Below are positions 1 through 10,355 of a stretch of 64,000 nucleotides of DNA, piece by piece. This stretch comes from Hyphomicrobium sp. ghe19. GTDB taxonomy: Bacteria > Pseudomonadota > Alphaproteobacteria > Rhizobiales > Hyphomicrobiaceae. The translations under genes and the position numbers were made by a program. Position 1 is the stretch's first letter; every line of letters begins with the position of its first letter. The DNA is taken from the NCBI RefSeq assembly GCF_902712875.1, contig NZ_LR743509.1:2556001-2620000 (forward strand), in the 5' to 3' direction. The notes beneath the pieces were generated by a model. It had not been told where the DNA came from. It made no database searches and saw only the letters and a program-made list of their open reading frames with translations.

Positions 1-580
1 GGAAAAAAGAGAAGATGCCCGCGGTCAACAGGACGTCGTGGCTCAACGCCACGACGGCGCCCAAAGCAAACTGCCATTCGAAGCGGAACCAGACGTAGCA
101 GACAATTGCCAAGATGCCTGCAGCGACAGCGATAAAGCCGGTCATGCGTAATTCGCTCGACACGGCGGGGCCGACCACCTCGACGCGACGCTGAACATAG
201 TCAGTGCTGGTCGCATCAATCACCTTCTGAACGGCGGGTTGCTGAGCGGCTTCGCCGCCGGGCTGCTCCTCGAGTCGCACGAGCACGTCGTTCGGCGTGC
301 CAAACTCCTGAATCTGGACGTTGCCGAACCCCAGACCGTTGAGCTTGTCGCGCAGCGCCGAGATGTCCGCATTGCCGCTCTTCGTCTGCAGTTCGATCAG
401 CGAGCCGCCCTTGAAGTCGACACCGTAGTTCAGACCGTAGGTCATGCAGAGGATAATGGATCCCAGCATCGCGATAATGGATGCAACGAGCGCCGGCCCT
501 TTGAACTTCATGAAGGGCAAGTTCAAGTCGTGCGGGAAGAAGTCGAACCCCTTGAAGACCGGAATGTATTTCATCAACAC
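1..580 (-). CDS. secF: Protein translocase subunit SecF (3' end cut off by window edge)
   Basis: SecF pairs with SecD in the inner membrane and uses the proton gradient to help exported chains leave the SecYEG channel on the periplasmic side. The visible N-terminal ~190 residues hold a first membrane segment (ALVASIIAMLGSIIL), the conserved NYGVDFKGGSLIEL stretch and the start of the C-terminal membrane block ending ALSHDVLLTAGIFSFF. It lies 12 nt downstream of secD on the same strand, the usual operon order. Of the in-frame starts GTG, TTG and ATG (580, 577, 574), the GTG at 580 has the best spacing from a GGAG at about 590, but ATG at 574 is possible. Family assignment is very secure; the exact start is not. 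Confidence 0.93.
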   Translation of the reverse strand, partial: MLMKYIPVFKGFDFFPHDLNLPFMKFKGPALVASIIAMLGSIILCMTYGLNYGVDFKGGSLIELQTKSGNADISALRDKLNGLGFGNVQIQEFGTPNDVLVRLEEQPGGEAAQQPAVQKVIDATSTDYVQRRVEVVGPAVSSELRMTGFIAVAAGILAIVCYVWFRFEWQFALGAVVALSHDVLLTAGIFSFF

Positions 581-592
581 GGAAGTGGTCTC

Positions 593-2212
593 CTAGACCG
601 GCACGGTTTGGATACGGCCCTTCGGCTGAGCCTTGAGCCAGAACGAGATGAGCAGCCTGACGACCGTCACGGATGCGAAGATCGACGTCAGAATGCCGAT
701 CGTCAGCGTCACGGCGAAGCCGCGGATCGGACCGGAGCCCAGCCAGAACATGATGAGCGCGCAAGCCAGCGTCGTCAGCTGACTGTCGGCGATCGTTATG
801 AATGCGCGCTGGAACCCTTGGTCGATGGCGGAAATGGCAGTTTTGCCCGCCCGCAATTCTTCACGAATGCGCTCGTAGATGAGCACGTTCGCGTCGACGG
901 CCATCGCGACACCCAGGACCAAGCCCGCGATGCCCGGCAGCGTCAATGTCGTGCCGATGAGCGTCATGAGGGCGAGCGTCAAGATCAAGTGCACGACGAG
1001 GCCGACGCAGGCGAAGATCCCGAACGTGCCATAGGCAAGGATCGTCAGCATGACGACCGCGATGCCGCCGATGATGCCGGCGCGCTTGCCGTCGGCAATC
1101 GAGTCGGCGCCGAGCGACGGACCTACGGTTCGCTCTTCGACGATCGTCAGCTTCGCCGGCAGTGAGCCGGACCTCAGCTGAACCGCAAGCCGGTTCGAGC
1201 TGTCGACGTCGAAGCTGCCCGAGATCTGGCCGGAACCGCCGAGGATGGGCTCACGGATAACCGGTGCCGAAAGGACCTTGTTATCGAGAACGATCGCAAA
1301 AGGCTTGCCGACGTTATCTTTGGTGAAGTTGCCGAACTTGCGGGCGCCGCTTTGATTGAAGCGGAAGTTGATCACCGCCTCGTTCGAGCGGTTGTCAAAG
1401 CCCGGCTGCGCGTCGGCGAGGTCGTCGCCCTGCACGACCGGCTGCTCACGCAGCAGATACTCCGACGGGCCCTCGCTCTTGTCACCCGGGTAAATCTTGT
1501 AACCTGCCGGAATGCTCGTCTGCTTGGCCTCTTCGGCACTGAGCGAGGGATGCACTTCGTGGAACGTCAGCTTGGCGGTTTCGCCGATAAGCGCCTTCAG
1601 CTCTTTGGTGTCTTTCAGGCCAGGGAACTGGATCAGGATGCGGTCGGTGCCCTGGCGCACGATCGTCGATTCCGACGTGCCCAAGTTATTGACGCGGCGG
1701 TTGATCGTTTCGATAGATGCGGCCGCGGCGTTGGAAATACGCGCGCGGAGCCCCGCCTCAGTCGGCTTCACGATCACTGTGCCGGGGTCAGTTCCGGCCG
1801 AGACCTCGACATCGTAGCCGCCGGAGCCGAGCACGGCGCTGCCGATCGTCTGCCTGACCTTATCGAGTTGCTTTATCGCCGCGTCGCGCTCTTCGGGCTT
1901 TGCGAGCTTGACGACAAGTTGCGTGCCCTGGATGCCGATGCCGGTGAACCCGATTTTCGCATCGCGGAGAATCTTGCGCGATTCATCGCGCAGGTTGTTC
2001 ATCCAATCCTTCTTGATCTCGTCCTGGTCCATGGCGAGCAGAAGATGCGCGCCGCCCTGAAGGTCGAGACCCAGAGGCAACTGCTTCTTCGGTATGAATG
2101 ATGGCCACGACGCGACCATCTCCTTCGGGAAGAAGTTCGGCATTGCCACTGCGAAACCTGCGAAGCAGGTCAGCAGGATCAGGATGATTTTCGTGCGTGT
2201 GAATTGCAGCAT
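593..2212 (-). CDS. secD: Protein translocase subunit SecD
   Basis: Inner-membrane SecD works with SecF and YajC in the late, proton-driven stage of Sec export. The 539-residue length is normal for an alphaproteobacterial SecD. A first membrane segment lies at about residues 7-29, then the family motif LPLGLDLQGGAHLLL (about residue 45), a long periplasmic region with the conserved VNNLGTSE stretch, and five membrane segments from about residue 385 that include GVAMAVDANVLIYERIREEL. The gene lies between yajC (88 nt upstream) and secF (12 nt downstream), all on the minus strand, as in most proteobacteria. Confidence 0.97.
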   Translation of the reverse strand: MLQFTRTKIILILLTCFAGFAVAMPNFFPKEMVASWPSFIPKKQLPLGLDLQGGAHLLLAMDQDEIKKDWMNNLRDESRKILRDAKIGFTGIGIQGTQLVVKLAKPEERDAAIKQLDKVRQTIGSAVLGSGGYDVEVSAGTDPGTVIVKPTEAGLRARISNAAAASIETINRRVNNLGTSESTIVRQGTDRILIQFPGLKDTKELKALIGETAKLTFHEVHPSLSAEEAKQTSIPAGYKIYPGDKSEGPSEYLLREQPVVQGDDLADAQPGFDNRSNEAVINFRFNQSGARKFGNFTKDNVGKPFAIVLDNKVLSAPVIREPILGGSGQISGSFDVDSSNRLAVQLRSGSLPAKLTIVEERTVGPSLGADSIADGKRAGIIGGIAVVMLTILAYGTFGIFACVGLVVHLILTLALMTLIGTTLTLPGIAGLVLGVAMAVDANVLIYERIREELRAGKTAISAIDQGFQRAFITIADSQLTTLACALIMFWLGSGPIRGFAVTLTIGILTSIFASVTVVRLLISFWLKAQPKGRIQTVPV

Positions 2213-2300
2213 CGGAATAGGGTCTCAGGCGTTAGGAGATGCGCGGATCAAAACTTGCGTATCTGGCGCAGCTACGTTCTCGCACGCGGGCGACGGTCAA

Positions 2301-2639
2301 TCACGTTGCGTCTTTGACAGGTTCGCCCTTGGTGCGCACTTCCAAAAGGGTGCTCTTCACGATGCGGACCTTCAGATTGTCGGCGAGCTCGACCTCGATT
2401 TCGTCGCTCGTGTCGGAAGCTTTCGTGACCTTGCCAAGCATGCCTCCGGCCGTGACGACCGTGTCGCCGCGGCGGACGGCGTTCAAGCGCTCCCGAAGCT
2501 GCTTCGCGCGCTGCGATTGCGGACGGATCAGCAGGAAATAGAAGATCGCCAGCATCGCCAGCATCGGAATCAGAAGGCCGCCCAGTGGGTCCATCGGGCT
2601 GGCGGCGGCGGTCTGCGCGAAGGCGGAAGTCGTAAACAT
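2301..2639 (-). CDS. yajC: Sec translocase accessory protein YajC
   Basis: YajC is a small inner-membrane protein that co-purifies with SecDF. The 112-residue product has one membrane segment (about residues 20-42, ending FYFLLIRPQSQRAKQ) followed by a short cytoplasmic domain with the family pattern RRGDTVVTAGGMLGKV. The ATG at 2639 is preferred over an upstream in-frame start because it begins directly before the membrane segment and has AGAGGA upstream. It is the first gene of yajC-secD-secF. Confidence 0.95.
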   Translation of the reverse strand: MFTTSAFAQTAAASPMDPLGGLLIPMLAMLAIFYFLLIRPQSQRAKQLRERLNAVRRGDTVVTAGGMLGKVTKASDTSDEIEVELADNLKVRIVKSTLLEVRTKGEPVKDAT

Positions 2640-2866
2640 CGGGAAAGATAGTCCTCTGGATGCGATTGAAATAAGCACTACCGCCCCGGATCCCAATGGG
2701 CCGGAGGGATGAGCCCCTCAAATTCGGGCGGACTATAGTGGTCCGAAGCCCTTTTGCAACCTCGCATAGGGTTGTGAAAGACCGTTGGCACTGACTTCCG
2801 CAGCGATTAAACACGCTTTTCCCGGCTTATAACCGGCCGGGCTTTTAGCCCCCTGGAAAACCATTA

Positions 2867-3730
2867 ATGACAGACGCTGATGCCTATCGCCCGCTGCTGG
2901 AGCGGATTGCCGACGCTCTCGAGCGTTTGAGCCCTTCCCCGCTCCGGACCGCCGACTTCACCGCAGCCGACGCGTTCGTGTGGCAAGCCGATACGGCCGG
3001 CTTCGAGCCGGTTCACGAGGTCAGCCGCGTCCCGTTGGCCCTTCTCAAGGGCATCGACAGAACCGCGGGCATTCTCCTCGACAACACACGGCGCTTCGCA
3101 GCTGGCCTACCCGCCAATAACGCCCTGCTCTGGGGCGCACGCGGCATGGGCAAATCGAGCCTCGTAAAAGCGGCGCACGCCGACGCGCTCGGCACGAACG
3201 GCGGCCTGAAGCTCATCGAGATCCACCGCGAGGATATCGGCTCGCTGCCCAAATGCCTCGCCATCCTCAAAGCCGCGCCGTTTCGATTCATCGTCTTCAG
3301 CGACGATCTTTCCTTCGATCATGACGATACGAGCTACAAATCGCTCAAGGCCGTTCTCGACGGCGGGATCGAGGGGCGTCCGAAGAACGTGATCTTCTAC
3401 GCGACATCCAACCGCCGTCACCTCATGCCGCGCGACATGATCGACAACGAGCGGGCGACGGCCATCAATCCCGGCGAAGCGACGGAAGAGAAAGTTTCGC
3501 TTTCGGATCGTTTCGGGCTCTGGCTCGGCTTTCACAACGCGAGCCAGGACGACTATCTCGCGATGGTCAGAGCCTATGTCGAGCACTTCGGCATCAAGGT
3601 CGCGGATGACGAATTGCAACGGGATGCTCTTGAATGGTCGACGACGCGCGGCGCGCGCTCAGGCCGGGTCGCGTGGCAATACGTGCAGGATCTCGCGGGG
3701 CGGACGAAGACTTCGATGGATAGGGTTTAA
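2867..3730 (+). CDS. AAA-type ATPase, DUF815 family
   Basis: This 287-residue protein belongs to the DUF815 family of P-loop ATPases, common next to yajC/secDF in alphaproteobacteria but without an established role. The Walker A motif GARGMGKSS starts at residue 90 (Lys96), and a Walker B-like stretch (RFIVFSDDLSF) follows about 45 residues later. The sequence NVIFYATSNRRHLMPRDM is a typical sensor-1 region of this family. It is transcribed divergently from yajC, with 227 nt between them. The fold is secure; the substrate is unknown. Confidence 0.9.
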   Translation: MTDADAYRPLLERIADALERLSPSPLRTADFTAADAFVWQADTAGFEPVHEVSRVPLALLKGIDRTAGILLDNTRRFAAGLPANNALLWGARGMGKSSLVKAAHADALGTNGGLKLIEIHREDIGSLPKCLAILKAAPFRFIVFSDDLSFDHDDTSYKSLKAVLDGGIEGRPKNVIFYATSNRRHLMPRDMIDNERATAINPGEATEEKVSLSDRFGLWLGFHNASQDDYLAMVRAYVEHFGIKVADDELQRDALEWSTTRGARSGRVAWQYVQDLAGRTKTSMDRV

Positions 3731-3912
3731 GGGTCTCTCGTCGATCCATAAACTCCGTCGTGCCCGCGCAGGCGAGCGTCCGTCCAATGATCGATTCTTG
3801 TTTGTTAATGGGCTTGGATGGATCCCGGCCTTCGCCGGGATGACGTTAAAACCGTTCGCGCCCGCGCGGGCTTGGCGGCCGGCTCGCGGAATGCGTGTCG
3901 TCAGGCGCCAAA
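3731..3912. repeat. Intergenic REP-like palindromic sequence
   Basis: This gene-free stretch holds short dyads of the kind scattered through alphaproteobacterial intergenic DNA: one around GTGCCCGCGCAGGC (about 3762) and CCCGGCCTTCGCCGGGATGA (about 3824). The second folds as CCCGGC/GCCGGG. No coding sequence is apparent. Copy number elsewhere in the genome cannot be judged from this window. Confidence 0.5.
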
Positions 3913-3943
3913 CAAAAAGAGAGCCGGATCGTTTTGATCCGGC
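3913..3943 (-). terminator. Rho-independent terminator of the LysM/LytM gene
   Basis: Read on the minus strand, GCCGGATC (3943-3936) pairs with GATCCGGC (3930-3923) across a 5-nt loop, and a run of five T follows 4 nt later. It lies about 50 nt beyond the stop codon of the minus-strand lipoprotein gene, so it probably ends that transcript. Confidence 0.75.
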
Positions 3944-3995
3944 CCCCAGTTTTCCCTCAGTGCCAGCGCGTTTTCCCCCGCGCTAGATGAAAGCG

Positions 3996-5654
3996 TCAGA
4001 GCTTCTCGAGATACGGCATCGGATCGACCGGTTTCGAGCCTTGACGCAATTCGAAGTGGACTTGCGGCTGATCAACAGAGCCGGTTTTGCCGGCCTTCGC
4101 GATGACCTGTCCCCGCTTGATCTTGTCGCCGCGCTTCACGAGCAGTTCGTCGTTGTGCGCGTAGGCAGTGACCCAGCCGTTATCGTGGCGAAGCAGCACG
4201 AGGTTGCCATAGCCTTTAAGTTCGCTGCCTGCGTAGGCGACGATGCCTGACTCTGCGGCGTGAACTTCCGTTCCGAGCGGCACCTGCAGATTGATGCCGT
4301 CGTTATGGGTTCCGTCGGAGCGGCCGCCAAAGCCCGCTACGATCTTGCCGATCGTCGGCCAACGGAGCTTGCCGGAATTGTTCGCAGAACTTGCCGCGCC
4401 TTCCGCGACTGCGGAGGGAACTGCAACGGCGACCTTTTCTTCCGGCGGCGACGGCTTCTGTTCCGTCGGTGTGGGCCGCGTGGGCTGCGTGGCATTCGCT
4501 TGTACAGGCGCAACGGCCGGCGAAGCATCGGGCGACGCATCCGTCATCTTGTTATCCGAAAGCGATGCAACGCGCTTCTCGCCGTTGATGACGGTCGGCT
4601 GCGCTGTCGTCGAGTCGCCGTAGCGCGCGGGCTCGGAAGGCGTGATCGGTGCGACCACGGCCGGTGTCGATTGAGCGGGCGGGACAGGAGCTGCCGATGC
4701 CGACGCTGGGGCAAGCGGAGGCGCGGTATGCGGCGGCGCATAACTGGGTAGCGCGGGTGTGCTCTCGGCCATGCGGGACGGCGCGCCGTTTGCGCTTTCG
4801 CCCGGCACCTTCAGCACCGTACCGGGCTTCACGCGACGTGGATCGCTGATACCATTGACCTGCTGCAGCTCGGCCAATTTGACATTGTTCGACCGCGCGA
4901 CGCCGTAGAGGGAATCGCCGGGCTTAACGGTGTAAGTGCCATTGTAGTTCGCCACGACTTCGGGAGCGGCCGGCGCAAGCGGCACGGACAACGGCGTTGC
5001 GGCCTCGACGGCCTTCGCCGCAGCAACGCTGCTACGATCGGACGAGGCGCCCGCGGCCGGGAGATAAAGTTTCTGCCCAGGCTTCAAGTTCGGATTGCTC
5101 AGGCCGTTCAGCGAGGTCAATTCGGTCAGCGAGACCTGATGACGTCGCGAAAGCCCATAGAGCGTATCGCCGGGTTGCACCTCGATCATCTCACCCTTGG
5201 CGGCCGGCGTAACCGGCGGCGCAGACGGAACGGTGGCGCTGTCACGGCCGTAGCTCGGCCCGTTTGCCGTACGCGCGAAGGGCTTCGTGGGGCGATAGGA
5301 TGCCGACGGTGAAGTCTGCTGTGGCGACGGAGGCGCATAATAGGAAGTTGAGCCGTGATCGCCGGTCGCCTCGGGAAGCGCCGCGACTTGTACAGACGAT
5401 GCGCCCGCGCCGTAGGGGCCGCGCGGAGTTGAGCCCCCGACGGTTTGGTTATCGGCCAATGAACTTGTGCGCACGGGTTCGGACGGGATCGGCGTCGCGT
5501 CCGGACTATCGTTAAAATTGAAGGACGTGCTGTCGAAGCGCGTAACATCCGCGCTGCAGCCGCTAAGGCCAAGGCTTGCAATTATTAGAGAAACAGCCGT
5601 CGCGGACTTGAGGCTCAAGCGCCCGCATTGGCTAACGCCAAAACAACTCATCAT
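3996..5654 (-). CDS. LysM/LytM (M23) lipoprotein, NlpD/DipM-like murein hydrolase activator
   Basis: Predicted outer-envelope lipoprotein: a signal peptide ends in the lipobox LSGC (acylated Cys33 from the start at 5654). Two LysM peptidoglycan-binding repeats follow (VQPGDTLYGLSRRHQ and VKPGDSLYGVARSNN), then a Pro/Ala-rich linker and a C-terminal LytM domain. The LytM motifs are degenerate: the usual HxxxD reads HNDGIN, and the HxH motif reads QVH. Loss of metal ligands is typical of family members that activate cell-wall amidases instead of cutting murein themselves, so an NlpD/DipM-like role in division is inferred. ATG 5654 is chosen because AGAGGTG lies 9 nt upstream. It follows surE, as nlpD often does. 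Confidence 0.85.
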   Translation of the reverse strand: MMSCFGVSQCGRLSLKSATAVSLIIASLGLSGCSADVTRFDSTSFNFNDSPDATPIPSEPVRTSSLADNQTVGGSTPRGPYGAGASSVQVAALPEATGDHGSTSYYAPPSPQQTSPSASYRPTKPFARTANGPSYGRDSATVPSAPPVTPAAKGEMIEVQPGDTLYGLSRRHQVSLTELTSLNGLSNPNLKPGQKLYLPAAGASSDRSSVAAAKAVEAATPLSVPLAPAAPEVVANYNGTYTVKPGDSLYGVARSNNVKLAELQQVNGISDPRRVKPGTVLKVPGESANGAPSRMAESTPALPSYAPPHTAPPLAPASASAAPVPPAQSTPAVVAPITPSEPARYGDSTTAQPTVINGEKRVASLSDNKMTDASPDASPAVAPVQANATQPTRPTPTEQKPSPPEEKVAVAVPSAVAEGAASSANNSGKLRWPTIGKIVAGFGGRSDGTHNDGINLQVPLGTEVHAAESGIVAYAGSELKGYGNLVLLRHDNGWVTAYAHNDELLVKRGDKIKRGQVIAKAGKTGSVDQPQVHFELRQGSKPVDPMPYLEKL

Positions 5655-5941
5655 GGTACGCACCTCTACTCGCACCATCCATTAACCTTTAACCGGTTAA
5701 CGGAGAGTAAACGTCCAGCTGTGATTTTATGTAGAAGTCTCGAGTTGCATTTGCTTGCGATTGAGGTGGCTTCCCCGCCCTCACAAGAAATACGACCCGA
5801 ATAGGAAAGTAAGTGACCTTCGACGGTGCTTTGCACACCGCCGGAGTTTTTTCGAATTAGATGAGAATTGCGCTCTATTCGCGGACGGATTTCGTCTTTA
5901 TGGCGACTTTCGCGGATGTCGGCCGGCCGAGCAGATGCCGT

Positions 5942-6706
5942 TCAGCTCAGCTTGGCGTTGAGCATTTTCAACGAGCCATGGTTGGTGAGATCGACGCTCA
6001 GTGGCGTGACGGAAATTTTGTTGTCCGCAATTGCCGCAAGATCGCTTCCGGGAACGAGCGTCGATTTCCGCCGTTCGAATCCGAACCAGAAATAGGGCGT
6101 GCCCCACGGATCAATTCGGCTGTCGATATCGAGCAGCGCTTGATCTCTGACGCCCTGCGATGTGACGGCAATGCCTTTCACTTCATGTGGATCGGCGTCG
6201 GGGAAATTGATGTTGATGAGGGTTTTCGGTTCCCATTTCTCTTCGAGCAATTTCTTGATGAGCGATGGCGCGTGCGCGAGCGGCGTTTCCCACAGCGCGC
6301 GCCTTGCGCCTTCCTCAAATCCCATCATCAGCGACAGCGCGATCGAGCGGATACCGAGAAGCGCGCCTTCCATCGCTGCCGCGACGGTGCCGGAATAGGT
6401 GGTGTCCTCGGCGAGGTTCGAGCCGTGATTGACGCCCGATAAAATGAGATCCGGCGGCTGGTCCTTGAGGATGTGGCGCACGGCCATGATTACGCAGTCC
6501 GTGGGCGTACCCGCGATGGCATATGTGCGCTCATCGAGCTTTCGCAGGCGAAGCGGCGTGTGCAGCGTCATCGAATGCGACGTGCCCGATTGGTTCGTCT
6601 CCGGCGCGACCGTCCAGACATCGGGCGAAATGCCGAGCGCAATCGCCTTCAGGATTTCCAATCCCCGCGCATTGATACCGTCGTCGTTGGTAATAAGAAT
6701 TCGCAT
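5942..6706 (-). CDS. surE: 5'/3'-nucleotidase SurE
   Basis: SurE is a metal-dependent phosphatase that removes phosphate from nucleoside 5'- and 3'-monophosphates. The 254-residue product opens with the metal-binding ILITNDDG (Asp8, Asp9) and has the family stretches APETNQSGTSHSMTL and LSGVNHGSNLAEDTTYSGT. The start at 6706 is used because the N-terminal extension upstream of it reads through an intergenic repeat. It lies between serS and the LysM/LytM gene. A pcm gene, which often follows surE, is absent here. Confidence 0.95.
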   Translation of the reverse strand: MRILITNDDGINARGLEILKAIALGISPDVWTVAPETNQSGTSHSMTLHTPLRLRKLDERTYAIAGTPTDCVIMAVRHILKDQPPDLILSGVNHGSNLAEDTTYSGTVAAAMEGALLGIRSIALSLMMGFEEGARRALWETPLAHAPSLIKKLLEEKWEPKTLININFPDADPHEVKGIAVTSQGVRDQALLDIDSRIDPWGTPYFWFGFERRKSTLVPGSDLAAIADNKISVTPLSVDLTNHGSLKMLNAKLS

Positions 6707-6719
6707 TTGTTGTTCCGCC

Positions 6720-6855
6720 GCGTTGTCTCCCTCGCCCCGTCCTTGCGGGGAGAGGGTCGGGGTGAGGGGCCGCAACAGCGATGCGGCAAGCGGCCGCCCC
6801 TCACCCTCACCCTAACCCTCTCCCCATGCGAAGTGCAGGGCATGGGGAGAGGGAA
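6720..6855. repeat. Pair of CCCTC-ACCC/GGGGAGAGGG intergenic palindromes
   Basis: Two related imperfect palindromes sit back to back between surE and serS. One is built from CTCCCTCGCCCCGTCC with GGGGAGAGGGTCGGGGTGAG, and the other from CCTCTCCCCATG with CATGGGGAGAGG. They match the general pattern of the 'CCCTCACCC...CTCTCCCC' repeats found between genes in many Rhizobiales. They may cap the serS transcript or stabilise mRNA. Confidence 0.65.
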
Positions 6856-6857
6856 TT

Positions 6858-8150
<1,293 letters not shown>

Positions 8151-8258
8151 TCACGTGCGGGGTGCGTGGAGCCGTCCTATACGATGCTTTTCGCCCGGTC
8201 CAGGGGCGCAAAGAACGGGGATGACGCCCGGTAATGCAGACGTCATCCCCGAAAGGCC

Positions 8259-8408
8259 TTAGCGGCAGTCCCATAATCCGAACTGGGTGTATTCATGTGC
8301 CTCGCAGGCCGCGACCGAACCCGCGTCACCTGGAGAGGCCATCGCCAGCGTGGTGGCGGCGGAGGATAGCGCAACGGCAGCAACAATAAGCTTTAAAAAT
8401 TTGGTCAT
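8259..8408 (-). CDS. Small secreted peptide of unknown function
   Basis: A 49-residue reading frame starts at ATG 8408 with a TTGGGAG ribosome binding site 8 nt upstream. A cleavable signal peptide is evident (MTKFLKLIVAAVALSSAATT-LAMA), leaving about 25 residues with two cysteines that could form a disulfide (ending YTQFGLWDCR). It lies alone between serS and tatC on the same strand. I recognise no family. The good ribosome binding site and signal peptide make a real gene likely, but it is short. Confidence 0.5.
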   Translation of the reverse strand: MTKFLKLIVAAVALSSAATTLAMASPGDAGSVAACEAHEYTQFGLWDCR

Positions 8409-8556
8409 CAAAAAACTCCCAAGGTTCAACAATGGAAACAACGAACTCCGCTCAAGGATGCGATGCCCGTTGTCTGGAGTATGTTTGACGACCTGGATGC
8501 GTTACTGCGGCATTGTGGAATGCGCGCGTTTCCGTCAGTGCGGAAACGAATGGCTG

Positions 8557-9387
8557 TTATGTCTGTGCCCTGGCTTTGGCCTGCTGTCTCTCAACGAAGC
8601 GGACGGCAAGGATAGACAATTCATAGAGCCCGATGGTCGGGATCGCCATGATGCACATACTCAGGGCATCGGGCGGCGTGAGAAGCGCAGCGGCAGCAAA
8701 GATTCCGACGATGGCGTAGCGACGGCCCTTGGCCAACGCTTCCGACGTCACGATTCCCGTGCGCGCTAGAAGCGTCAGGATGACCGGAAGCTGGAATACG
8801 ATACCGAAGCCGAAGATCAGCGTCATGATCAGCGACAGGTATTCGGACACCTTCGGCAGCAGCTCGATCTCGGGCACGCCCTCACCCGACATATGCGTCA
8901 GGCCGATCGAGAAGCGGATCAGCACCGGCATCGCGATGAAATAGACCATCATCGCGCCGATGACGAAAAGCACGGGCGTCGCGAGCAAGTACGGCAGGAA
9001 AGCGCGGCGTTCGTTTTTGTAGAGACCGGGCGCGACGAACTTATAAATCTGCGTCGCGATCACCGGAAACGACAGGAAGGCCGCGCCGAACATCGCGAGC
9101 TTCACTTGCGTCATGATCTGTTCGAGAAAGTGGGTCGCGATCAACTTCACGTGGTCGCTGCCGGACGCCCACATGTAGGGCCACACGAGCACGTTGTAGA
9201 TGTGGCCGGCAACCGAGAAGCATAGAAAGAACATGACGACGAAAGCGCCGAGCGCCCATATCAGCCGCTGGCGCAGCTCGATCAGGTGATCGAGCAACGG
9301 CGCCTTGCTGGCGTCGATATCATCTTGGCCTTCGCGCACGGGTTCGATACCCGGGGCTGCTGCCGTCGGCGGTAACCGCTCCTGCAT
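8557..9387 (-). CDS. tatC: Sec-independent translocase subunit TatC
   Basis: TatC is the six-span inner-membrane receptor that, with TatB, recognises twin-arginine signal peptides. The 276-residue product shows the conserved LLDHLIELRQRLIWAL at its N-terminus and six hydrophobic segments, with the usual FIAMPVLIRF-like and PPDALSMCIMAIP stretches. The gene follows tatB by 4 nt; order tatA-tatB-tatC on the minus strand. Confidence 0.97.
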   Translation of the reverse strand: MQERLPPTAAAPGIEPVREGQDDIDASKAPLLDHLIELRQRLIWALGAFVVMFFLCFSVAGHIYNVLVWPYMWASGSDHVKLIATHFLEQIMTQVKLAMFGAAFLSFPVIATQIYKFVAPGLYKNERRAFLPYLLATPVLFVIGAMMVYFIAMPVLIRFSIGLTHMSGEGVPEIELLPKVSEYLSLIMTLIFGFGIVFQLPVILTLLARTGIVTSEALAKGRRYAIVGIFAAAALLTPPDALSMCIMAIPTIGLYELSILAVRFVERQQAKARAQT

Positions 9388-9391
9388 CGCG

Positions 9392-9850
9392 TTAGGACTC
9401 CGTCCGCTCTGCGGGAGATGAATATTTCTCCGGGGATGCCGGTAGAGGCGGCGCCGGCAGCGGAGCTGCCGTCATCGGCGGAGATGGCGCCATTTCCGGC
9501 GCTGACGGCAACGGCAGTGGCGGCTGAGGCGAAATCGCTTGCGAAGGCTGCGGCGCGCTCGCGTTCGTTTCTATCTTCGTCGCGGAGCTCGCTTCGTCGA
9601 TCGAGGACTTCGCCTTCATGACTTCCGAGTTGATCGAGTTCTGCATCTGCTCGACTTCCTTGCGCATCGAGTCGAGCTCGGCTTCGCGCATGGCGGCATC
9701 GAATTGGGCCTTGAACTCGTTCGCATGGCGACGCGCGACGCCGGCGTAGCGGCCGAGCGTCCGCATGAAGACCGGCAGTTCCTTCGGGCCGACGAAAACC
9801 AGCGTCACGATCCCGAGGATCAGAAGCTCGCTCCAGCTGATATCAAACAT
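9392..9850 (-). CDS. tatB: Sec-independent translocase subunit TatB
   Basis: TatB is a single-span protein that forms the substrate-binding complex with TatC. The 152-residue product starts MFDISWSELLILGIVTLVFVGPKELP, the TatB type of the Tat hairpin, followed by an amphipathic helix (RTLGRYAGVARRHANEFKA) and a Pro/Ala-rich, poorly conserved tail. It lies between tatA and tatC. Confidence 0.95.
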   Translation of the reverse strand: MFDISWSELLILGIVTLVFVGPKELPVFMRTLGRYAGVARRHANEFKAQFDAAMREAELDSMRKEVEQMQNSINSEVMKAKSSIDEASSATKIETNASAPQPSQAISPQPPLPLPSAPEMAPSPPMTAAPLPAPPLPASPEKYSSPAERTES

Positions 9851-9897
9851 CCAGCAACCTTGTCGGGATCAGCCGCGAACTTATGAGCGTGAAGGGA

Positions 9898-10107
9898 TCA
9901 TCCGACCTTGGTGCGGTCAGGATTCACAGCCTCGTTCTCGATCGTACGCGGCGCAGGCTTAACCGGCTCTTCGTCGTCGGCCATGCCCTTCTTGAAACTC
10001 TTGATGCCCTTGGCGACGTCGCCCATCAACTCCGAAATCTTGCCACGGCCGAAAAGCAGCAGGGCAATCACCAGGAGCAGAAGAATGTGTTGTGCGCTAA
10101 AACCCAT
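9898..10107 (-). CDS. tatA: Sec-independent translocase subunit TatA
   Basis: TatA oligomers form the pore-like element of the twin-arginine translocase. The 69-residue product starts [20 protein letters not shown], with the [23 protein letters not shown] amphipathic region that defines TatA. The start at 10107 (not the longer frame from 10143) gives the standard N-terminus directly before the membrane segment. First gene of tatABC. Confidence 0.95.
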   Translation of the reverse strand: MGFSAQHILLLLVIALLLFGRGKISELMGDVAKGIKSFKKGMADDEEPVKPAPRTIENEAVNPDRTKVG

Positions 10108-10355
10108 TGGAAGACCTCTCGGCGGCAGCACGGCGTTGGCCATTGGCTGAACCGCTTCCTCGTATCTATGTCCTTATCGCAGAACCACCAGTGCGCGGCA
10201 AGGTTTGCGAATGCGCGGCAGACCGGCAGAGGCTGCAAAATTCCTATTCGGGGTGGTGGTTTAGGCCCGCTTCACGGGATGAAGCAGAGAGCCGGGGCTC
10301 AAATTAATGATAAGTAATATTGCCCCCTCCCATCGACCGGCGAACCTGGAGGCGA

